From positions 47,299 through 111,298 of the forward strand of contig NZ_SMKL01000011.1 in NCBI RefSeq assembly GCF_004348545.1: a DNA stretch of 64,000 nt. The letters are read 5' to 3'. How positions within the stretch are numbered: the first letter of the stretch is position 1; every line of letters begins with the position of its first letter. This stretch comes from Jiangella ureilytica (GTDB lineage Bacteria; Actinomycetota; Actinomycetes; Jiangellales; Jiangellaceae). Both the position numbers and the translations under genes were made by a program. Positions 1-8,878 of this stretch are shown here, one piece after another. The notes under the pieces are model-generated. The model saw only the letters and a list, made by a program, of their open reading frames with translations, did not search any database and was not told the DNA's origin.

Positions 1-233
1 CGGTCGACGCCGGCGTGGTCACCGCCGCCGACGCCGGCCTGCTGCTCGACATCTACGCGCCCGCTCCAGGCCTCGCGGGCGGCTCGGCGGCCGCCGATCG
101 GGCCGGCATCAGCTGGCCGGCCGCCCGCCAGCGGGCCAGCCGCGCGGTGCGCAGGATCGCCCTCGCCGTCCGCGCCGACGCGTTCGCGGACGCCGTCGGC
201 GCGACCCTCGGCGACGACCGCGCCGCCGCCTGA
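1..233 (+). CDS. C-terminal fragment of an unidentified protein (cut by window edge)
   Basis: The reading frame is open from base 3 to a TGA at 231-233 and has no obvious start, so this is probably the 3' end of a gene that begins outside the window. The visible 76 residues are Ala/Arg rich. A stretch reading GISWPAARQRASRAVRRI could be a DNA-recognition helix as in sigma-like or LuxR-type proteins, but that is weak. No family is recognised, and composition alone cannot exclude a spurious frame. Confidence 0.4.
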   Translation, partial: VDAGVVTAADAGLLLDIYAPAPGLAGGSAAADRAGISWPAARQRASRAVRRIALAVRADAFADAVGATLGDDRAAA

Positions 234-454
234 CCGCACCACCCCGCCCAGCGCGATTGACCGCCTCCGGGGGCGGGTCTACGTTGGAAATTCGGGCGAG
301 CGAGACGCCCACCCCTGCGAAGCGATCTCCATGCCCGTGCCGTCCGCCCTGATTCCTAGGGGCACGGTGACGAGTTCGGACGGCCCCGCCACCGTGGCCG
401 GAGAGGCAGGCGACCTCCCGTCACATCCGTTCGGTCATGGAGGGGAGCAGGGAA

Positions 455-1669
455 GTGCCAGGCAACAGAGCAGTCGTCTATCGGGGTGCGGGCCACGTCG
501 AGGTCGAGGACGTCGAGTATCCGGCGTTCGAGATCAAGGACGGACCCGGGGTGAACCCGGACAACGTGGGTCGCCAGCTGCCCCACGGCGTCATCCTCAA
601 GGTCGTCGCCACCAACATCTGCGGCAGCGACCAGCACATGGTACGTGGCCGGACGACGGCACCGGAAGGGCTGACGCTGGGCCACGAGATCACCGGCGAG
701 GTCATCGAAACCGGCCGCGACGTCGAGTTCATCAAGACCGGTGACCTCGTCTCGGTGCCGTTCAACATCGCCTGCGGGCGGTGCCGCAACTGCAAGGAGG
801 GCAAGACCGGGGTCTGTGAGAACGTCAACCCGGACCGTGCCGGCTCGGCCTACGGGTACGTCGACATGGGCGGCTGGGTCGGCGGCCAGGCGGAGTACGT
901 CATGGTGCCGTACGCGGACTGGAACCTGCTGAAGTTCCCCGACCGCGACCAGGCGATGGAGAAGATCCGCGATTTGGCCATGCTCGCGGACATCTTCCCG
1001 ACCGGGTTCCACGGCTGCGTGACGGCCGGGGTGCGACCGGGCTCGACCGTCTACATCGCCGGCGCCGGACCGGTCGGCCTGGCGGCCGCGACGTCTGCGT
1101 TCCTGCTGGGGGCTGCCGTCGTCATCGTCGCTGACCTGCAGAAGGAACGGCTGGACCAGGCCCGCGGTTTCGGCTGCGAGACGATCGACGTCTCGCAAGG
1201 GGAACCAGCCGACCAGATCGAGCAACTCGTCGGCGAGCCCGAGGTCGACTGCGCGGTCGACGCGGTCGGCTTCGAGGCGCGCGGACACGGTGGTGAGGCG
1301 CAGACCGAGCACCCGGCCACCGTGCTCAACGCCGTCATGAGCGTCACCCGCGCCGGGGGCGCTGTCGGCATCCCCGGCCTGTACGTCACCGGCGATCCGG
1401 GTGCCGCCGACGACGCCGCCAAAGTGGGCTCGCTCTCGATCAGGCTGGGCCTCGGCTGGGCGAAGTCGCTGTCCTTCACGACGGGACAGTGCCCCGTCAT
1501 GCGGTACAACCGCCAGCTGATGATGGCGATCCTGCACGACCGCACGGAGATCGCCCGCAACGTCAACGCCACGGTGATCCCGCTCGACCAGGCGCCCGAG
1601 GGCTACACCGAGTTCGACAAGGGAGCCGCCCGCAAGTACATCTTGGACCCACATGGAATGATCAGTTGA
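455..1669 (+). CDS. fdhA: Glutathione-independent formaldehyde dehydrogenase (zinc MDR family)
   Basis: Zinc-dependent medium-chain dehydrogenase of about 404 residues that closely resembles the Pseudomonas-type NAD-dependent formaldehyde dehydrogenase, which oxidises (or dismutates) formaldehyde without added thiol. The N-terminus MPGNRAVVYRGAGHVEVED is typical of the family. Catalytic zinc ligands are C56 in NICGSD and the H77-E78 pair in GHE. The structural zinc lobe has four cysteines at about 107, 110, 113 and 121. The NAD-binding GAGPVG lies near 203-208. The GTG start at 455 is preferred over an upstream ATG at 437 because a GGAGGGGAG ribosome site lies just before it and homologues begin there. 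It appears to be a single-gene unit; a detoxification role is inferred. Confidence 0.93.
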   Translation: MPGNRAVVYRGAGHVEVEDVEYPAFEIKDGPGVNPDNVGRQLPHGVILKVVATNICGSDQHMVRGRTTAPEGLTLGHEITGEVIETGRDVEFIKTGDLVSVPFNIACGRCRNCKEGKTGVCENVNPDRAGSAYGYVDMGGWVGGQAEYVMVPYADWNLLKFPDRDQAMEKIRDLAMLADIFPTGFHGCVTAGVRPGSTVYIAGAGPVGLAAATSAFLLGAAVVIVADLQKERLDQARGFGCETIDVSQGEPADQIEQLVGEPEVDCAVDAVGFEARGHGGEAQTEHPATVLNAVMSVTRAGGAVGIPGLYVTGDPGAADDAAKVGSLSIRLGLGWAKSLSFTTGQCPVMRYNRQLMMAILHDRTEIARNVNATVIPLDQAPEGYTEFDKGAARKYILDPHGMIS

Positions 1670-1710
1670 CGCTGGCCGCCGGCGCTCGTGTGATACTGGA
1701 GATGTCCGCA

Positions 1711-1956
1711 ATGTCGCGGTCTGTCTGCCCGCACGTTGCGAACGTGGTGATCCACATGAGCACTGACGAACGTCTCGATCTGGAGTTCGCGTACACCAAC
1801 TACAGCGACTCGTGCCGCGACGTCTACTCGCTCGCGTACCGCTGCCGGCGACCGCACGGCCACGACGGCGCCCACGCCGCCGGCTTCGGTACGCATCGGG
1901 TCCGCTGGGCGCACCACCCGGACCACGGGCCCGACGCGCCGCCCGTCAATCACTAG
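1711..1956 (+). CDS. Small hypothetical protein, Cys/His containing
   Basis: Open frame of about 81 residues from an ATG at 1711, preceded at good spacing by CTGGAG; a shorter start at 1756 (MSTDERLDLEFAYTNY) is also possible. Residues include CRDVYSLAYRCRRPHGHDGAH, a Cys-x8-Cys pattern followed by several histidines that could bind metal. No family is recognised. It follows fdhA by about 40 bases and may be co-transcribed. Its 3' end overlaps the convergent TetR gene by 11 bases. It could be spurious, but codon bias fits coding. Confidence 0.45.
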   Translation: MSRSVCPHVANVVIHMSTDERLDLEFAYTNYSDSCRDVYSLAYRCRRPHGHDGAHAAGFGTHRVRWAHHPDHGPDAPPVNH

Positions 1957-2731
1957 TCCGGGCGCGCCCAGCACCCTCGACCACCACGGCCAGACCGTCG
2001 AGCACGACCTTCAGGCCGAACTCGAACACGTCCTCGTAGGTGAACGTGAACGTGTTCTCGTGCAGCGCCGCCAGGGTCGGAAACCGGCCCGACTCCATCA
2101 TCTTGATGAGCACGGGCTCCTGCGCGGCCCAGAACTCCTCTTCGGTGATGCCGGTGCGCTGCTCGGCCTGCATCGCGTTGACCTGAGAGCGGGCGACCGC
2201 CGACACGAAGCCGTCGACCACCGAGATCATGAGAACCCGCTCGCGGTCGCCGAGGCCGGTCGGCTGGAGCCGCCGTATGAGCGCGTCCATGCCGGCCATG
2301 TTGTTCGGCCCGAGCAACGGCCGCACCTGGTCGACCAGCGGATACCAGGGGTGGTCGAGGCACATCCGCCAGACGCCGCGAGCCATCTCCTCCAACGCCG
2401 CGCGCCAGTCGCCCGGCTCCGCGCGGGCCGGCTCGCCGGCGGCCGGCTCCTCGGTGACCGGCCCGGCGACGTGGTCGAGCATGAGGTCGAGCAATTCGGC
2501 CTTGCCGGGCACATACCGGTAGAGGGACATGGTGCCGACGCCCAGGTGCGCGGCGACGCGTCGCATCGAGAGCGCGGCGAGCCCCTCGGCGTCGGCCACT
2601 GCGACGGCGGCTTCGACGATGCGCTCGAGCGTGAGCCCGGGCTTCGGCCCGCGGGTGGGACGCTGCTGCATCCCCCACAGGAGCTCGAGGCTCTTCGAGA
2701 CGTCGCCGCCGCCGCTGTAGTCGGTTGTCAT
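1946..2731 (-). CDS. TetR/AcrR-family transcriptional repressor
   Basis: About 261 residues with an N-terminal TetR helix-turn-helix ([19 protein letters not shown], then [19 protein letters not shown]) followed by a helical ligand-binding domain of the tetracycline-repressor C-terminal type. It is divergent from the DrrAB-type exporter, so it very likely represses that pair and itself; this is inferred from position. An 18-bp inverted repeat in the shared intergenic region is the candidate operator. The ATG at 2731 is used; a GTG at 2743 in frame is an alternative. Neither has a clear ribosome site, so the message may be leaderless. Confidence 0.88.
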   Translation of the reverse strand: MTTDYSGGGDVSKSLELLWGMQQRPTRGPKPGLTLERIVEAAVAVADAEGLAALSMRRVAAHLGVGTMSLYRYVPGKAELLDLMLDHVAGPVTEEPAAGEPARAEPGDWRAALEEMARGVWRMCLDHPWYPLVDQVRPLLGPNNMAGMDALIRRLQPTGLGDRERVLMISVVDGFVSAVARSQVNAMQAEQRTGITEEEFWAAQEPVLIKMMESGRFPTLAALHENTFTFTYEDVFEFGLKVVLDGLAVVVEGAGRARTSD

Positions 2732-2769
2732 CAGGGGAAACACTAGTCCGGGAATGAACTGCGCAGGGT

Positions 2770-2787
2770 GTACGCTTCAATGCGTAC
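2770..2787. promoter_or_regulatory. Candidate TetR operator
   Basis: Perfect inverted repeat GTACGC-ttcaat-GCGTAC in the 86-base gap between the divergent TetR gene and the exporter operon. Size and position suit a TetR-family operator covering both promoters. Inferred from sequence only. Confidence 0.5.
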
Positions 2788-2817
2788 GACGTACCCGGTT
2801 CAGCGGAAGGGACTCCC

Positions 2818-3810
2818 TTGAGCGCCTCCAGCCACGCGATCCTCGCCCAGGGACTGCAGAAGAGATACGGCGAGAAACACGCCCTCGACGGGTTCGACCT
2901 GGCCGTGCCGCAGGGCACGGTCTACGGCCTGCTGGGCCCGAACGGCGCCGGCAAGACCACCGCCGTGCGCATCCTGGCCACACTGGTCCGGCTCGACGGC
3001 GGCCGCGCCGAGGTGGCCGGCTACGACGTCACCCGCGACCCGCGCAAGGTCCGCCGGCGCATCGGCTTCACCGGCCAGTTCACCGCGGTCGACGAGATCC
3101 TCACCGGCCGGCAGAACCTGCGCATGTTCGGCCGGCTGTTCCATCTGAGCCCGGCCCGCGCCGCCGCGCGGGCCGACGAGCTGCTCGAGCGGTTCGACCT
3201 CACCGAGGCGGCCGACAAGGGCACCAAGGAGTACAGCGGCGGCATGCGGCGCCGGCTCGACCTCGCCGCCAGCATGATCCTCGCGCCGTCGGTGCTCTTC
3301 CTCGACGAGCCGACGACGGGGCTCGACCCGCGCGGGCGCAACGAGGTGTGGACGGCGGTCCGCTCGCTCGTGGCCGGCGGCACGACGGTGCTGCTCACCA
3401 CGCAGTACCTCGACGAGGCCGACCAGCTGGCCGAGCGGGTCGCCGTCATCGACCACGGGAACGTCATCGCCGACGACACCCCGGCCGCCCTCAAGCGGCG
3501 CATCGGGGGCGACCAGCTGGAGGTCGTCCTCGACGAGGCGGTCGACCTGCCGGTGGCCGTCCAGGCCGTCGCGAAGGTCGCGGCCGGCGAGCCGGAGGTC
3601 GACGAGGAGAGCCGCCGCGTCACGGCCGCCGTCGACCAGCGGGTCAGCGCTCTCACCGACGTCGCGCGCACCCTGCAGGACGAGGGGATCGGCGTCGAGG
3701 ACATCGGGCTGCGCCGGCCCACGCTCGACGAGGTGTTCCTGCGCCTCACCGGGCACCGGGCCGAGGCTTCCGCCGTCGGCGACCAGGAGCACACGGAGGT
3801 CTCCGCATGA
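2818..3810 (+). CDS. ABC transporter ATP-binding protein, DrrA/daunorubicin-resistance type
   Basis: ATPase subunit of about 330 residues. Walker A is GPNGAGKTT, the signature is [11 protein letters not shown] and Walker B is [12 protein letters not shown], followed by a C-terminal region typical of the DrrA family. It starts at a TTG preceded by GGAAGGGA. Its stop overlaps the next gene's start by 4 bases (ATGA), so the two subunits are translationally coupled and form one exporter. The family usually expels hydrophobic drugs or lipids; the real substrate is unknown. Regulation by the divergent TetR protein is likely. Confidence 0.93.
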   Translation: MSASSHAILAQGLQKRYGEKHALDGFDLAVPQGTVYGLLGPNGAGKTTAVRILATLVRLDGGRAEVAGYDVTRDPRKVRRRIGFTGQFTAVDEILTGRQNLRMFGRLFHLSPARAAARADELLERFDLTEAADKGTKEYSGGMRRRLDLAASMILAPSVLFLDEPTTGLDPRGRNEVWTAVRSLVAGGTTVLLTTQYLDEADQLAERVAVIDHGNVIADDTPAALKRRIGGDQLEVVLDEAVDLPVAVQAVAKVAAGEPEVDEESRRVTAAVDQRVSALTDVARTLQDEGIGVEDIGLRRPTLDEVFLRLTGHRAEASAVGDQEHTEVSA

Positions 3811-4631
3811 GCACCCTCGACCAGGGACTGGACGCGCCCGAGCGGCGGATGTACTGGGCGGTGACCGACGGCTGGACCGTCGCCCGGCGCACGCTCACCC
3901 ACCTGGTCCGCCAGCCGGCCAACATCGCCTGGCAGCTCGGCTTCCCGATCGTCTCGGTGCTGCTGTTCGGGTACGTGTTCGGCAGTGCGATGAGCGTGCC
4001 GGGCGGCGGCGACTACCGCGAGTACCTGATGCCCGGCATGTTCGGCATGACCATGGCCATGGGCTTCATGAACACCGCCTACGCCGTCGTCCTCGACACC
4101 ACGAAGGGCGTCACCGACCGGTTCCGCTCGATGCCCATGGCGCCGTCGGCGCCGGTGACCGGCCGCGGCCTGGCCGACATCGTCAGCGCCGGGCTGGACC
4201 TCCTGGTGCTGGCGGTGACGGCGCTGGTGATCGGCTGGCGCTCGGACGGCGGATTCTGGGCGACGCTGGCCGCGTTCGCTCTGCTGCTGTGGCTGCGGTT
4301 CGCGCTGATCTGGATCGGCATCTGGATCGGGCTGATGACGCCGAACGAGGAGGCGGCCGGCAACCTGTTCGCCGTCGCGTTCCCGTTCGCGATGATCTCC
4401 AGCGTGTTCGTGGCGCCGTCGCAGATGCCGGACTGGCTGGGCGCCATCGCGGCCTGGAACCCGGTGTCGTCGACGGTGACGGCGGCCCGCGAGCTGTTCG
4501 GCAACCCGGCGGCACTGGGCGACAGCTGGATCGAGCAGAACGCCATGGTCATGGCGGTCGTCTGGCCGCTGGTGCTCACGCTGGTGTTCGTGCCGCTGGC
4601 GGTCCGGAGGTTCCAGCGGCTCAGCCGGTGA
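3807..4631 (+). CDS. ABC-2 type transporter permease, DrrB type
   Basis: Integral membrane protein of 274 residues with about six hydrophobic segments and the ABC-2 permease pattern. These include a first helix near [17 protein letters not shown] and a late [22 protein letters not shown] segment just before the last helix, which is characteristic of DrrB-like exporters. It is coupled by ATGA to the ATPase gene. A strong hairpin follows 36 bases after the stop, so the operon probably ends here. Confidence 0.92.
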   Translation: MSTLDQGLDAPERRMYWAVTDGWTVARRTLTHLVRQPANIAWQLGFPIVSVLLFGYVFGSAMSVPGGGDYREYLMPGMFGMTMAMGFMNTAYAVVLDTTKGVTDRFRSMPMAPSAPVTGRGLADIVSAGLDLLVLAVTALVIGWRSDGGFWATLAAFALLLWLRFALIWIGIWIGLMTPNEEAAGNLFAVAFPFAMISSVFVAPSQMPDWLGAIAAWNPVSSTVTAARELFGNPAALGDSWIEQNAMVMAVVWPLVLTLVFVPLAVRRFQRLSR

Positions 4632-4666
4632 CTTCGGGTGGGTCCTGACCAGCCGCTCGCGCGAGT

Positions 4667-4696
4667 ACGCCCCCGGCGCCTCGGTGCCGGGGGCGT
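4667..4696. terminator. Bidirectional terminator-like hairpin
   Basis: Inverted repeat ACGCCCCCGGCGCC / GGTGCCGGGGGCGT with a 14-bp stem (one G-T wobble) and a minimal loop, between the convergent exporter permease and the LPDTG surface-protein gene. No long T run, as is common in high-GC actinobacteria. Confidence 0.65.
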
Positions 4697-4712
4697 CCTC
4701 GCGTCCTGCGGA

Positions 4713-6020
4713 TCAGCTGGTCAGGCTGCGCCGGTAGCGGGCGAAGAGCGCCGCCAGGCCACCCAGCACCAGCAGGGCGGTGCCGGCCCAGAGCAGCGAG
4801 CCACCGGTGCCGGTGTCCGGGAGGCTGCCGTCGTCGTCACCGGTTCCGTCGTCGTCACCGGAGCCGTCGTCGTCGCCCGTCGCCTCGCAGCCGGCGCCGT
4901 CGTCGTCGCTGTCGAGGAGGAACGGGTCGTTCGAGGCGTCGACGAGCTGGACCGGCTTGTGCGCGTCGTCGATCTGCGAGCAGTCGTAGTCGCCGTGCGC
5001 GGGGTCGCACCAGGCGGCCGAGCCCACGTAGGCGTCGCAGTCGCCGGCCGACGGCGTCGGGCTCGGCGAGCCGTCGTCGCCGCCGCTCTCGGTGCCGTCG
5101 TCGGTCCCGGACTCGCCACCGTCGTCGGTACCGGACTCACCGCCGTCGTCGGTGCCGGACTCACCGCCGTCGTCGGTGCCGGACTCGCCGCCGTCGTCGG
5201 TGCCCGCTTCGCCACCGTCGTCCGTGCCATCGTCGTCGCCAGAGCAGCCGGTCGGCTCGTCGGCCGTCAGCGTCCACGTCTGGACGACGGCGTCGAGGCT
5301 CGCCGTCACCTCGTGGGCGCCGATGGCCACCTGGTGGTCGCCGGCCGGTGCGGCCGTGCCACCGATGGCGTAGTCGTAGCCAGTGCCGGCCGGAACGGTG
5401 ACGACGCCCTCCGGCTTGTCGCACGTCGGCTGCGCGATGGTCGGCGCGGCCGGCGGGACGAACAGGACCGGCTCGCTGCCGACCGTGAGGTCCGTGAACC
5501 GAACGGTCCCCTCCACGCCCCCGTTGCTGGTGTCGTAGACAAGACCCATGTGCCCGACGGTGCCGTCGGCGGGCACCGTAAGCGAGAGCGAGCCGGACCC
5601 CGTCGCGTCGGCCGGCGCCGCCGCGACGAGCAGCGGTGCGGCGCCGACGCCCGCGAACAGCCGGACCGACCCCGCGGCCGGGCTGGCCCCGTCGATCAGT
5701 TCGAAGTCGACCCTGATGACGTCGCCCGCGACGACAGCGGCGCCGAGGTCGGTGGTCTCCGCCGACGTGCCGAGTGACGCGCCTTCGATCTCGCCGGACC
5801 AGGTCAGGTCGACGGCGGTCGGGCCGTCGAACGCCGAGAGCTCGGACGGGTGCTCCAGACCCGGGGTCCAGACCAGCCCGGGTCCGGTGTCGAGTGTCTT
5901 CCACGGACTGGCGGCGAGGATGAACGCCTCACCAGCCGTGTCTTCTGCAAATGCCGCCGGTGCCAGCCCCCCGACCGAGAGGGCCACCGCACCGACCGCT
6001 GCGCCGATGATCTTGCGCAC
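4713..6020 (-). CDS. Sortase-anchored surface protein with Excalibur-like domain (LPDTG)
   Basis: Secreted protein of about 435 residues. The GTG start at 6020 has an AAAGGA ribosome site and opens a signal peptide (MRKIIGAAVGAVALSVGG, cleavage near AFA-ED). A beta-rich N-terminal domain (about 30-250) is followed by an 8-residue GGESGTDD repeat in about six copies. Next is a Cys-rich stretch (about 327-379) ending in LLDSDDDGAGCE, which matches the calcium-binding Excalibur motif. The C-terminus is a sorting signal: LPDTG at 400, a hydrophobic helix, then RYRRS. It should be linked to peptidoglycan by a sortase, none of which is in view. The partner of the N-terminal domain is unknown. Confidence 0.87.
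   Translation of the reverse strand: MRKIIGAAVGAVALSVGGLAPAAFAEDTAGEAFILAASPWKTLDTGPGLVWTPGLEHPSELSAFDGPTAVDLTWSGEIEGASLGTSAETTDLGAAVVAGDVIRVDFELIDGASPAAGSVRLFAGVGAAPLLVAAAPADATGSGSLSLTVPADGTVGHMGLVYDTSNGGVEGTVRFTDLTVGSEPVLFVPPAAPTIAQPTCDKPEGVVTVPAGTGYDYAIGGTAAPAGDHQVAIGAHEVTASLDAVVQTWTLTADEPTGCSGDDDGTDDGGEAGTDDGGESGTDDGGESGTDDGGESGTDDGGESGTDDGTESGGDDGSPSPTPSAGDCDAYVGSAAWCDPAHGDYDCSQIDDAHKPVQLVDASNDPFLLDSDDDGAGCEATGDDDGSGDDDGTGDDDGSLPDTGTGGSLLWAGTALLVLGGLAALFARYRRSLTS
5092..5229 (-). repeat. 24-bp in-frame tandem repeats (acidic linker)
   Basis: About six near-identical 24-bp units inside the LPDTG surface-protein gene, each encoding GGESGTDD or a one-residue variant. They form an acidic, flexible wall-spanning linker. 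The copy number may vary between strains through slippage. Confidence 0.85.
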
Positions 6021-6216
6021 GGTCGATCCTTTCGTTGGCCATGCCGCGGCAGTGGCCTGCCGCCGACGCGCGGACCGTAGCGCACATTCGGCCAATGTAT
6101 GGTGAAAGTCACATGAGAGAACGATCATCCCGGGTTTCATCTTCGGGACCCAGGGTGCATATTCGCCGGTTCGGCCGCCGTAGGATTCGGAGGGTCGTTG
6201 ACCGGATCGGGCACTG

Positions 6217-6768
6217 GTGGGGGCCAGCATCGACGTTCTCTTCGTCTGCACGGCCGGCCGCTGCCGCTCGCCCATCGCCGCCGCCGTTCTCGACGCCTAC
6301 GCCCCGCGGGCCGGGTCGCCGCTGCGCGGACGGGCCGGCGCCCTGGTCGGCGCGCACGGTTCGGTGCCCCCGGTGGGCATCACGGTGATGCGTGAGCGCG
6401 GCCTCGAGCTCGGCGGGCACCGCAGCCTCCCCGTCACCGCCGGGTCGGTCGGGTCGGCCGCGCTGGTGCTGGGCATGGAGCGCGAGCACGTCCGTGCCGT
6501 CGTCGGCGAGCATCCCGACGCCTGGGTGAAGACGTTCACGCTCAAGGACTTCGTGCGCCGGGCCGAGAAGGCCGCGGTCCGGGGCCGGCACCAGCGCTTC
6601 ACCGACTGGCTCGAGCACGTCGGCGAGGGCCGCACCCGCGAGGACGTGGCAGGCGAGAGCCCCGAGGACGACATCGTCGACCCCTACGGCCAGCGCGCCT
6701 CGGTGTGGCGTGAGGTCGTCGACGAGCTGGACGACCTGATCCGCCGGATGATCCCCACGGTGAAGTGA
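6217..6768 (+). CDS. Low-molecular-weight protein tyrosine phosphatase family protein
   Basis: 183-residue protein opening with VLFVCTAGRCRSP. The CX5R phosphate loop (C11 to R17, next to Ser) is at the N-terminus as in LMW-PTPases, and a DIVDPYG segment near the C-terminus fits the general-acid aspartate loop. Members include Wzb-type phosphatases acting on polysaccharide tyrosine kinases and mycobacterial PtpA. This gene lies 14 kb from the glycopolymer locus and no tyrosine kinase is visible, so the substrate is unknown. The GTG at 6217 is used as start; an alternative start upstream cannot be excluded. Confidence 0.82.
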   Translation: MGASIDVLFVCTAGRCRSPIAAAVLDAYAPRAGSPLRGRAGALVGAHGSVPPVGITVMRERGLELGGHRSLPVTAGSVGSAALVLGMEREHVRAVVGEHPDAWVKTFTLKDFVRRAEKAAVRGRHQRFTDWLEHVGEGRTREDVAGESPEDDIVDPYGQRASVWREVVDELDDLIRRMIPTVK

Positions 6769-7230
6769 CGCCGTCACAGTCGGCGGTTCGATGTCACGAC
6801 CGCGACCTTCGGGGCGACGAGACCCGCCCCGGCCCGATAGACAGGTGGGCGCGCCGAACCGGGCCGGACCGGCCTCCGCAGTTCGTTGCCGCAGCACAGA
6901 CCGGGTTTCGATCAGTGAACCGCCAGGCCCGCCGACGGCCGCGCCGACCCCGGTCCCAGCGGGCCGACTGACGCCGGATATCCCAAATGTCCGTTGTGAT
7001 GCGCGTCTCGTGCCGGCCGATGTTTCAACGTGTCACACGTCACGCGGTGACGCTGCATCGCGGCTCGGACGGTGTCACTCTGGTGACATCTCCTAGAGAG
7101 TGCGGAGGGCGGACATGGTCGGCCGGGGTGGCCGCAGCAGCGTCCTCGCACACCACAGGCCGGCGTGGCGGCCGGTCGGACCAGCCAGGTCCCGGCCGCC
7201 ACGCCTGATCAACGAACGGGGAAACAGAAG
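6769..7230. other. Non-coding stretch with palindromic sites
   Basis: 462 bases without a convincing gene; open frames here are Arg/Pro rich and look like high-GC noise. The second half contains two GTCAC/GTGAC palindromes (7038-7052 and 7073-7088) upstream of the next gene, suggesting a promoter/operator region. Confidence 0.5.
7038..7088. promoter_or_regulatory. Paired GTCAC/GTGAC palindromes, candidate operator
   Basis: CGTCAC-gcg-GTGACG at 7038-7052 and TGTCAC-tctg-GTGACA at 7073-7088 are both perfect inverted repeats sharing the GTCAC half-site, about 35 bases apart centre to centre. A dimeric regulator binding two sites would fit. The next gene starts at 7231. Confidence 0.4.
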
Positions 7231-7563
7231 GTGAGCCAGCCCGCTCAACTCCCGCGCCGCTTCGCCCTGCACCGCCGCTACGACGTCACCGGTGTCTCCG
7301 GCACCGGCATCGTCGCCTACGGCACGCAGTACCCGACCGGCCGCACCACCCTCGCCTGGTGCTGCTCCGACGTGCAGTCCGTCGCCGTCTACGACGACAT
7401 CGACCACGTCACGGCCATCCACGGCCACGGCGGTCTCACCGAGATCCGCTGGATCGACCCGCCCCACCCGTCCGAGCCGGTCATCGGCAGCGCCCACCCC
7501 GCGGGCGTCACGGTCCTCAACGGCCGCGCCCGCTGCGCCACCGCCGCCCAGCAGACCGCCTGA
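7231..7563 (+). CDS. Small conserved-looking hypothetical protein
   Basis: 110-residue soluble protein from a GTG at 7231 (MSQPAQLPRRFALHRRYDV). It is predicted to be mostly beta and contains a WCCSD segment and repeated Val/Thr-rich strands. No membrane segment or signal peptide is present. No family is recognised. Codon usage (G/C at third positions) and protein-like composition support a real gene. A longer in-frame GTG start at 7165 is possible. It stands alone, with palindromic sites upstream and a large hairpin region downstream. Confidence 0.6.
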   Translation: MSQPAQLPRRFALHRRYDVTGVSGTGIVAYGTQYPTGRTTLAWCCSDVQSVAVYDDIDHVTAIHGHGGLTEIRWIDPPHPSEPVIGSAHPAGVTVLNGRARCATAAQQTA

Positions 7564-7933
7564 CGCCTCGGACCGCGACTCCCCGCAGTAGCGGGGAGGG
7601 ATGAGTGCGCGTCTGCCCACTCATCGGGCACCCGTGCGATGGGCGAGGGATCGAGCCGCTAGGACACCACCGGTCCCTCCCCATCGCCCCCTTCAGCCCT
7701 GGACGCCGCCGGCCGCGCCACTCGCACCACCGCCGCCCACGTGACCGCCGCCGTCCCGTGGCACCCGCCGGCCGAAGCCGGCGTCGAGAGCGCAAGCGGG
7801 GCTGACCAGGTGGCGGAGGCGGTGGATGTGGAGCCGGCGTCACGTGCGCACGCGGCATGCTTCACCGCCGCGAAGCGGAGCCGGCGCAACATCCACCGCC
7901 TCCGCCACCGGAACCCCGCGCGGACGCGACAGA
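7564..7933. other. Intergenic region between convergent genes, with a large hairpin
   Basis: 370 bases between convergent genes. No coding region is supported. It contains a short GCCGGC-cgaa-GCCGGC hairpin (7767-7782) and a large, almost perfect inverted repeat (7809-7909). Confidence 0.55.
7809..7909. repeat. Large inverted repeat (30-bp arms)
   Basis: Arms 7809-7838 and 7880-7909 pair at 28 of 30 positions, including an uninterrupted 21 bp (7809-7829 with 7889-7909), around a 41-base loop. It lies 25 bases beyond the stop of the RpiR-type regulator gene, so it may terminate that message. It is much longer than an ordinary terminator and could be a mobile or repeated palindrome. Confidence 0.7.
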
Positions 7934-8818
7934 TCACGCACCGGCCGGCTCACCGCGGACGGCGGCGTAGGTCTGGCCGAGCGCGGTGATGGAGCGGTCG
8001 TACGAGGCTTGCGCGACGCCGGTGAACAGGCAGTCCGCCACCATGAGCTGCGCGATCCGGCTGCCCAGCGCGCCCGGGCGCAGCCGTGACTCGCGCGCGG
8101 CGGTGGTGAGGACGATGTCGGCGGCGCGGGCCACCGGGGCGTCGGCATGGTTCGAGATCGCGATGGTGGTCGCGCCGGCGCGGGCGGCCAGGGTGAGGAA
8201 CCGGACGGTGCCCGCCGTCGCGCCCGTGTGGGAGACGCCGACGGCCACGCAGTCGGCGTCGAGGACCACGGCCGAGGTCCAGGCGGAGTGCGGGTCGGCC
8301 CACGTCAAGGCGGTGCGGCCGATGCGCACCAGCTTCTGCTGCAGGTCCAGGCCGACGAAGGCGCTCGCCCCCACGCCGAACAGGTCGACTCTGCGGGCGG
8401 CCGCGACCGCCGCCACCGCGCGCGCCAGCGCGTCGAGGTCGAGCGCCTCGGCGGTGTCGGAGATGGACAGGGCCTCCTTGCGCGCGACCTTCGCGACGAT
8501 GTCGGACAGCGAGTCGTCGCGGTCGATGTCGCCGGACGCGGCGGCGTCGCCGGCGTGGGCGAACGTCTCGCGGGTGACCTCGCGGGTGAGGTCGAGCCTC
8601 AGCTCCTGGTGCCGCCGGTAGCCCAGCCGCCGGTAGAAGCGCACCACCGTCGTGGTCGACGTCTCACCCTCGGCGGCCAGGCGGTGCATCGACCAGCCGG
8701 CCACGCCCACCGGGTCCGCCAGGATCGCCCGGGCCACCCGCTGTTCCGACGGCGGCAGCGCCGGCAGGGCGGCACGGATGTCGACCAGGATCCTGCGGGC
8801 GGACGGCGTCGTCGGCAT
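7934..8818 (-). CDS. MurR/RpiR-family transcriptional regulator
   Basis: 294 residues from an ATG at 8818 with a clean AAGGAG ribosome site. An N-terminal RpiR helix-turn-helix (MHRLAAEGETSTTTVVRFYRR, about 45-75) is followed by a SIS sugar-phosphate domain (about 125-270, with VDLFGVGASAFVGLDLQQK and GVSHTGATAGTVRF). SIS domains of MurR-type regulators sense MurNAc-6-phosphate or similar. It is divergent from an operon containing murQ and anmK, so it probably controls muropeptide recycling. Function is assigned from family plus context; the ligand is inferred. Confidence 0.88.
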   Translation of the reverse strand: MPTTPSARRILVDIRAALPALPPSEQRVARAILADPVGVAGWSMHRLAAEGETSTTTVVRFYRRLGYRRHQELRLDLTREVTRETFAHAGDAAASGDIDRDDSLSDIVAKVARKEALSISDTAEALDLDALARAVAAVAAARRVDLFGVGASAFVGLDLQQKLVRIGRTALTWADPHSAWTSAVVLDADCVAVGVSHTGATAGTVRFLTLAARAGATTIAISNHADAPVARAADIVLTTAARESRLRPGALGSRIAQLMVADCLFTGVAQASYDRSITALGQTYAAVRGEPAGA

Positions 8819-8878
8819 CGGGCTCCTTCTCGTCGGGTGATCGCGTACCAACTTTACGCATGCGAGCTCTCAGACGTA

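Noticed and set aside
1951..2752. Direct repeat CACTAGTCCGGG at 1951-1962 and 2741-2752, bracketing the TetR gene
   Set aside because: A 12-base match is expected by chance in 64 kb; no inverted ends, transposase or target-site pattern supports an insertion.
6791..7096. Open frame of about 100 codons after the phosphatase gene
   Set aside because: Arg/Pro-rich with no ribosome site or fold; it also covers the palindromic sites.
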